A stretch of DNA of 64,000 nt, taken from assembly GCF_036826855.1 (NCBI RefSeq), contig NZ_CP104578.1, positions 6,692,501 through 6,756,500 on the forward strand, in the 5' to 3' direction. This DNA comes from Streptomyces sp. SJL17-4 (GTDB lineage: Bacteria > Actinomycetota > Actinomycetes > Streptomycetales > Streptomycetaceae). Below are positions 63,325-64,000 of this stretch, in pieces. Position 1 is the stretch's first letter. The number at the start of each line of letters is the position of its first letter. Position numbers and translations under genes: made by a program. The notes beneath the pieces were generated by a model. That model worked only from the letters and a program-made list of their open reading frames with translations, was not told the DNA's origin and did not search any database.

Positions 63325-64000
63325 ATGTTCGGAATCGTCAGACCCTGCACCCACCGGCTCACCGACGGCCTCAAGACCGAGTGGATGGCCCATCTCTGCG
63401 GCCTCTGCCTGGCACTTCGCGCCGACCACGGCCAGTTCGCCCGGGTCGTCACCAACTACGACGGGCTCATTGTCTCGGTCCTGACGGAGGCTCAGACCGG
63501 GGTCACGGCGGCGGGCCGCCGCACGGCCGGGCCCTGCGCGCTGCGCGCCATGCGGACCGCCCCCGTGGCCAAGGGCGAGGGCGCCCGCCTCGCCGCCGCC
63601 GTCTCGCTCGTCCTCGCCTCGGCGAAGGTACGGGACCACGTCGCCGACCGGGACGGCCTGTTGGCCCGCAGGCCCGCCGCCGCCGCGGCCCGTCGTGTCG
63701 CCCGCTCCTGGGACAAGGCCGGGGCCAGGACCGGCCGCGCCCTCGGCTTCGACACCGCCGTCCTCGTCGACGCCGTCGACCGCCAGACCGGGATCGAGGC
63801 CCTCGCCGGCCCCGGGACCTCCCTGCTCACCGTCACCGAACCGACCGAGACCGCGACCGCGGCCGCCTTCGCGCACACCGCCGTCCTCGCCGGACGGCCC
63901 GGGAACGCGGCGCCGCTCGCGGAGGCGGGCCGGCTCTTCGGCCGCCTCGCCCACCTCCTCGACGCCGTCGAGGACCAGACCGCCGACGCGGAGAAGGGCG
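63325..64000 (+). CDS. DUF5685-like protein, 5' part (runs out of window)
   Basis: At least 225 aa; the 3' end is outside. The N-terminus MFGIVRPCTHRLTDGLKTEW then HLCGLCLALRADHG has Cys at residues 8, 25 and 28, with nearby His, suggesting a bound metal. The rest is helical and Ala-rich (VAKGEGARLAAAVSLVLASA, AARRVARSWDKAGARTGRAL). This matches uncharacterised actinobacterial DUF5685 proteins. ATG with GGGGGA upstream. Confidence 0.82.
   Translation, partial: MFGIVRPCTHRLTDGLKTEWMAHLCGLCLALRADHGQFARVVTNYDGLIVSVLTEAQTGVTAAGRRTAGPCALRAMRTAPVAKGEGARLAAAVSLVLASAKVRDHVADRDGLLARRPAAAAARRVARSWDKAGARTGRALGFDTAVLVDAVDRQTGIEALAGPGTSLLTVTEPTETATAAAFAHTAVLAGRPGNAAPLAEAGRLFGRLAHLLDAVEDQTADAEKG

Overview
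The window is a piece of the core chromosome of a Streptomyces, or a very close relative. Evidence: very high G+C with third-position GC bias, many GTG starts, chains of genes whose stop and start codons overlap (ATGA, GTGA, TTGA), an actinobacterial 23S-5S arrangement, a SepF-family division protein, a PucR regulator, a resuscitation-promoting-factor-like lysozyme, a TlyA methyltransferase, and short sites that resemble DmdR/IdeR iron boxes. Nearly all of it is housekeeping or conserved accessory content. I see no insertion sequence, prophage, CRISPR array or tRNA gene.

Layout. 1-2729: 3' part of a 23S rRNA gene, spacer, 5S rRNA and a strong terminator. 2807-4792: a TPR protein with a huge RGG/RDD repeat domain. 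4859-12571: DUF1015, a HAD phosphatase, an iron-box-controlled siderophore ATPase, an SCP2-like protein, then the classical actinobacterial run tlyA-nadK-recN. 12832-22293: a glycosyltransferase; a PucR regulator divergent from an amino-acid/amine permease and a Tat-exported amine oxidase; a BBE-type flavoprotein; a GH15 enzyme. 22878-34146: pyrG, a Nudix ADP-sugar hydrolase, a STAND/TPR protein, alanine dehydrogenase, and the chromosome-segregation operon parA-like/RHH-like/scpA/scpB/pseudouridine synthase.

34220-35290 is a scar: two divergent genes that both lost their 5' ends. 35382-40405 is a coupled NAD locus (pnuC-nadR-nrtR-ADP-ribosylglycohydrolase-RlaP-like nucleotidyltransferase) with a second RlaP-like gene facing it; a palindrome overlaps the likely -10 box of the operon. 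40510-48268: a Rieske lipoprotein, DUF952, YidB, aroH-tyrA, cmk-plsC-like-der and two unknown genes. 48518-54742: an Rpf/LysM lysozyme and a branched-chain amino-acid ABC system in which two permeases and one ATPase are fused into one polypeptide. 54833-64000: a glycosyltransferase, a WYL regulator overlapping an orphan ctaD, an I78-type inhibitor, a PAP2 phosphatase, an MFS exporter, sepF2 and a DUF5685 gene that leaves the window.

The most unusual things are: two copies of a ~230-bp nested-palindrome intergenic element (25387-25616 and 43669-43899); the NAD/ADP-ribose/nucleotidyltransferase locus with its overlapping operator; the double-decay scar at 34.2-35.3 kb; a livH-livM-livG fusion paired with a LivF whose Walker A lysine is arginine; and a recurring pattern in which short tandem duplications sit exactly across the stop codons of genes. 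All family assignments are by eye from motifs; no database search was run.
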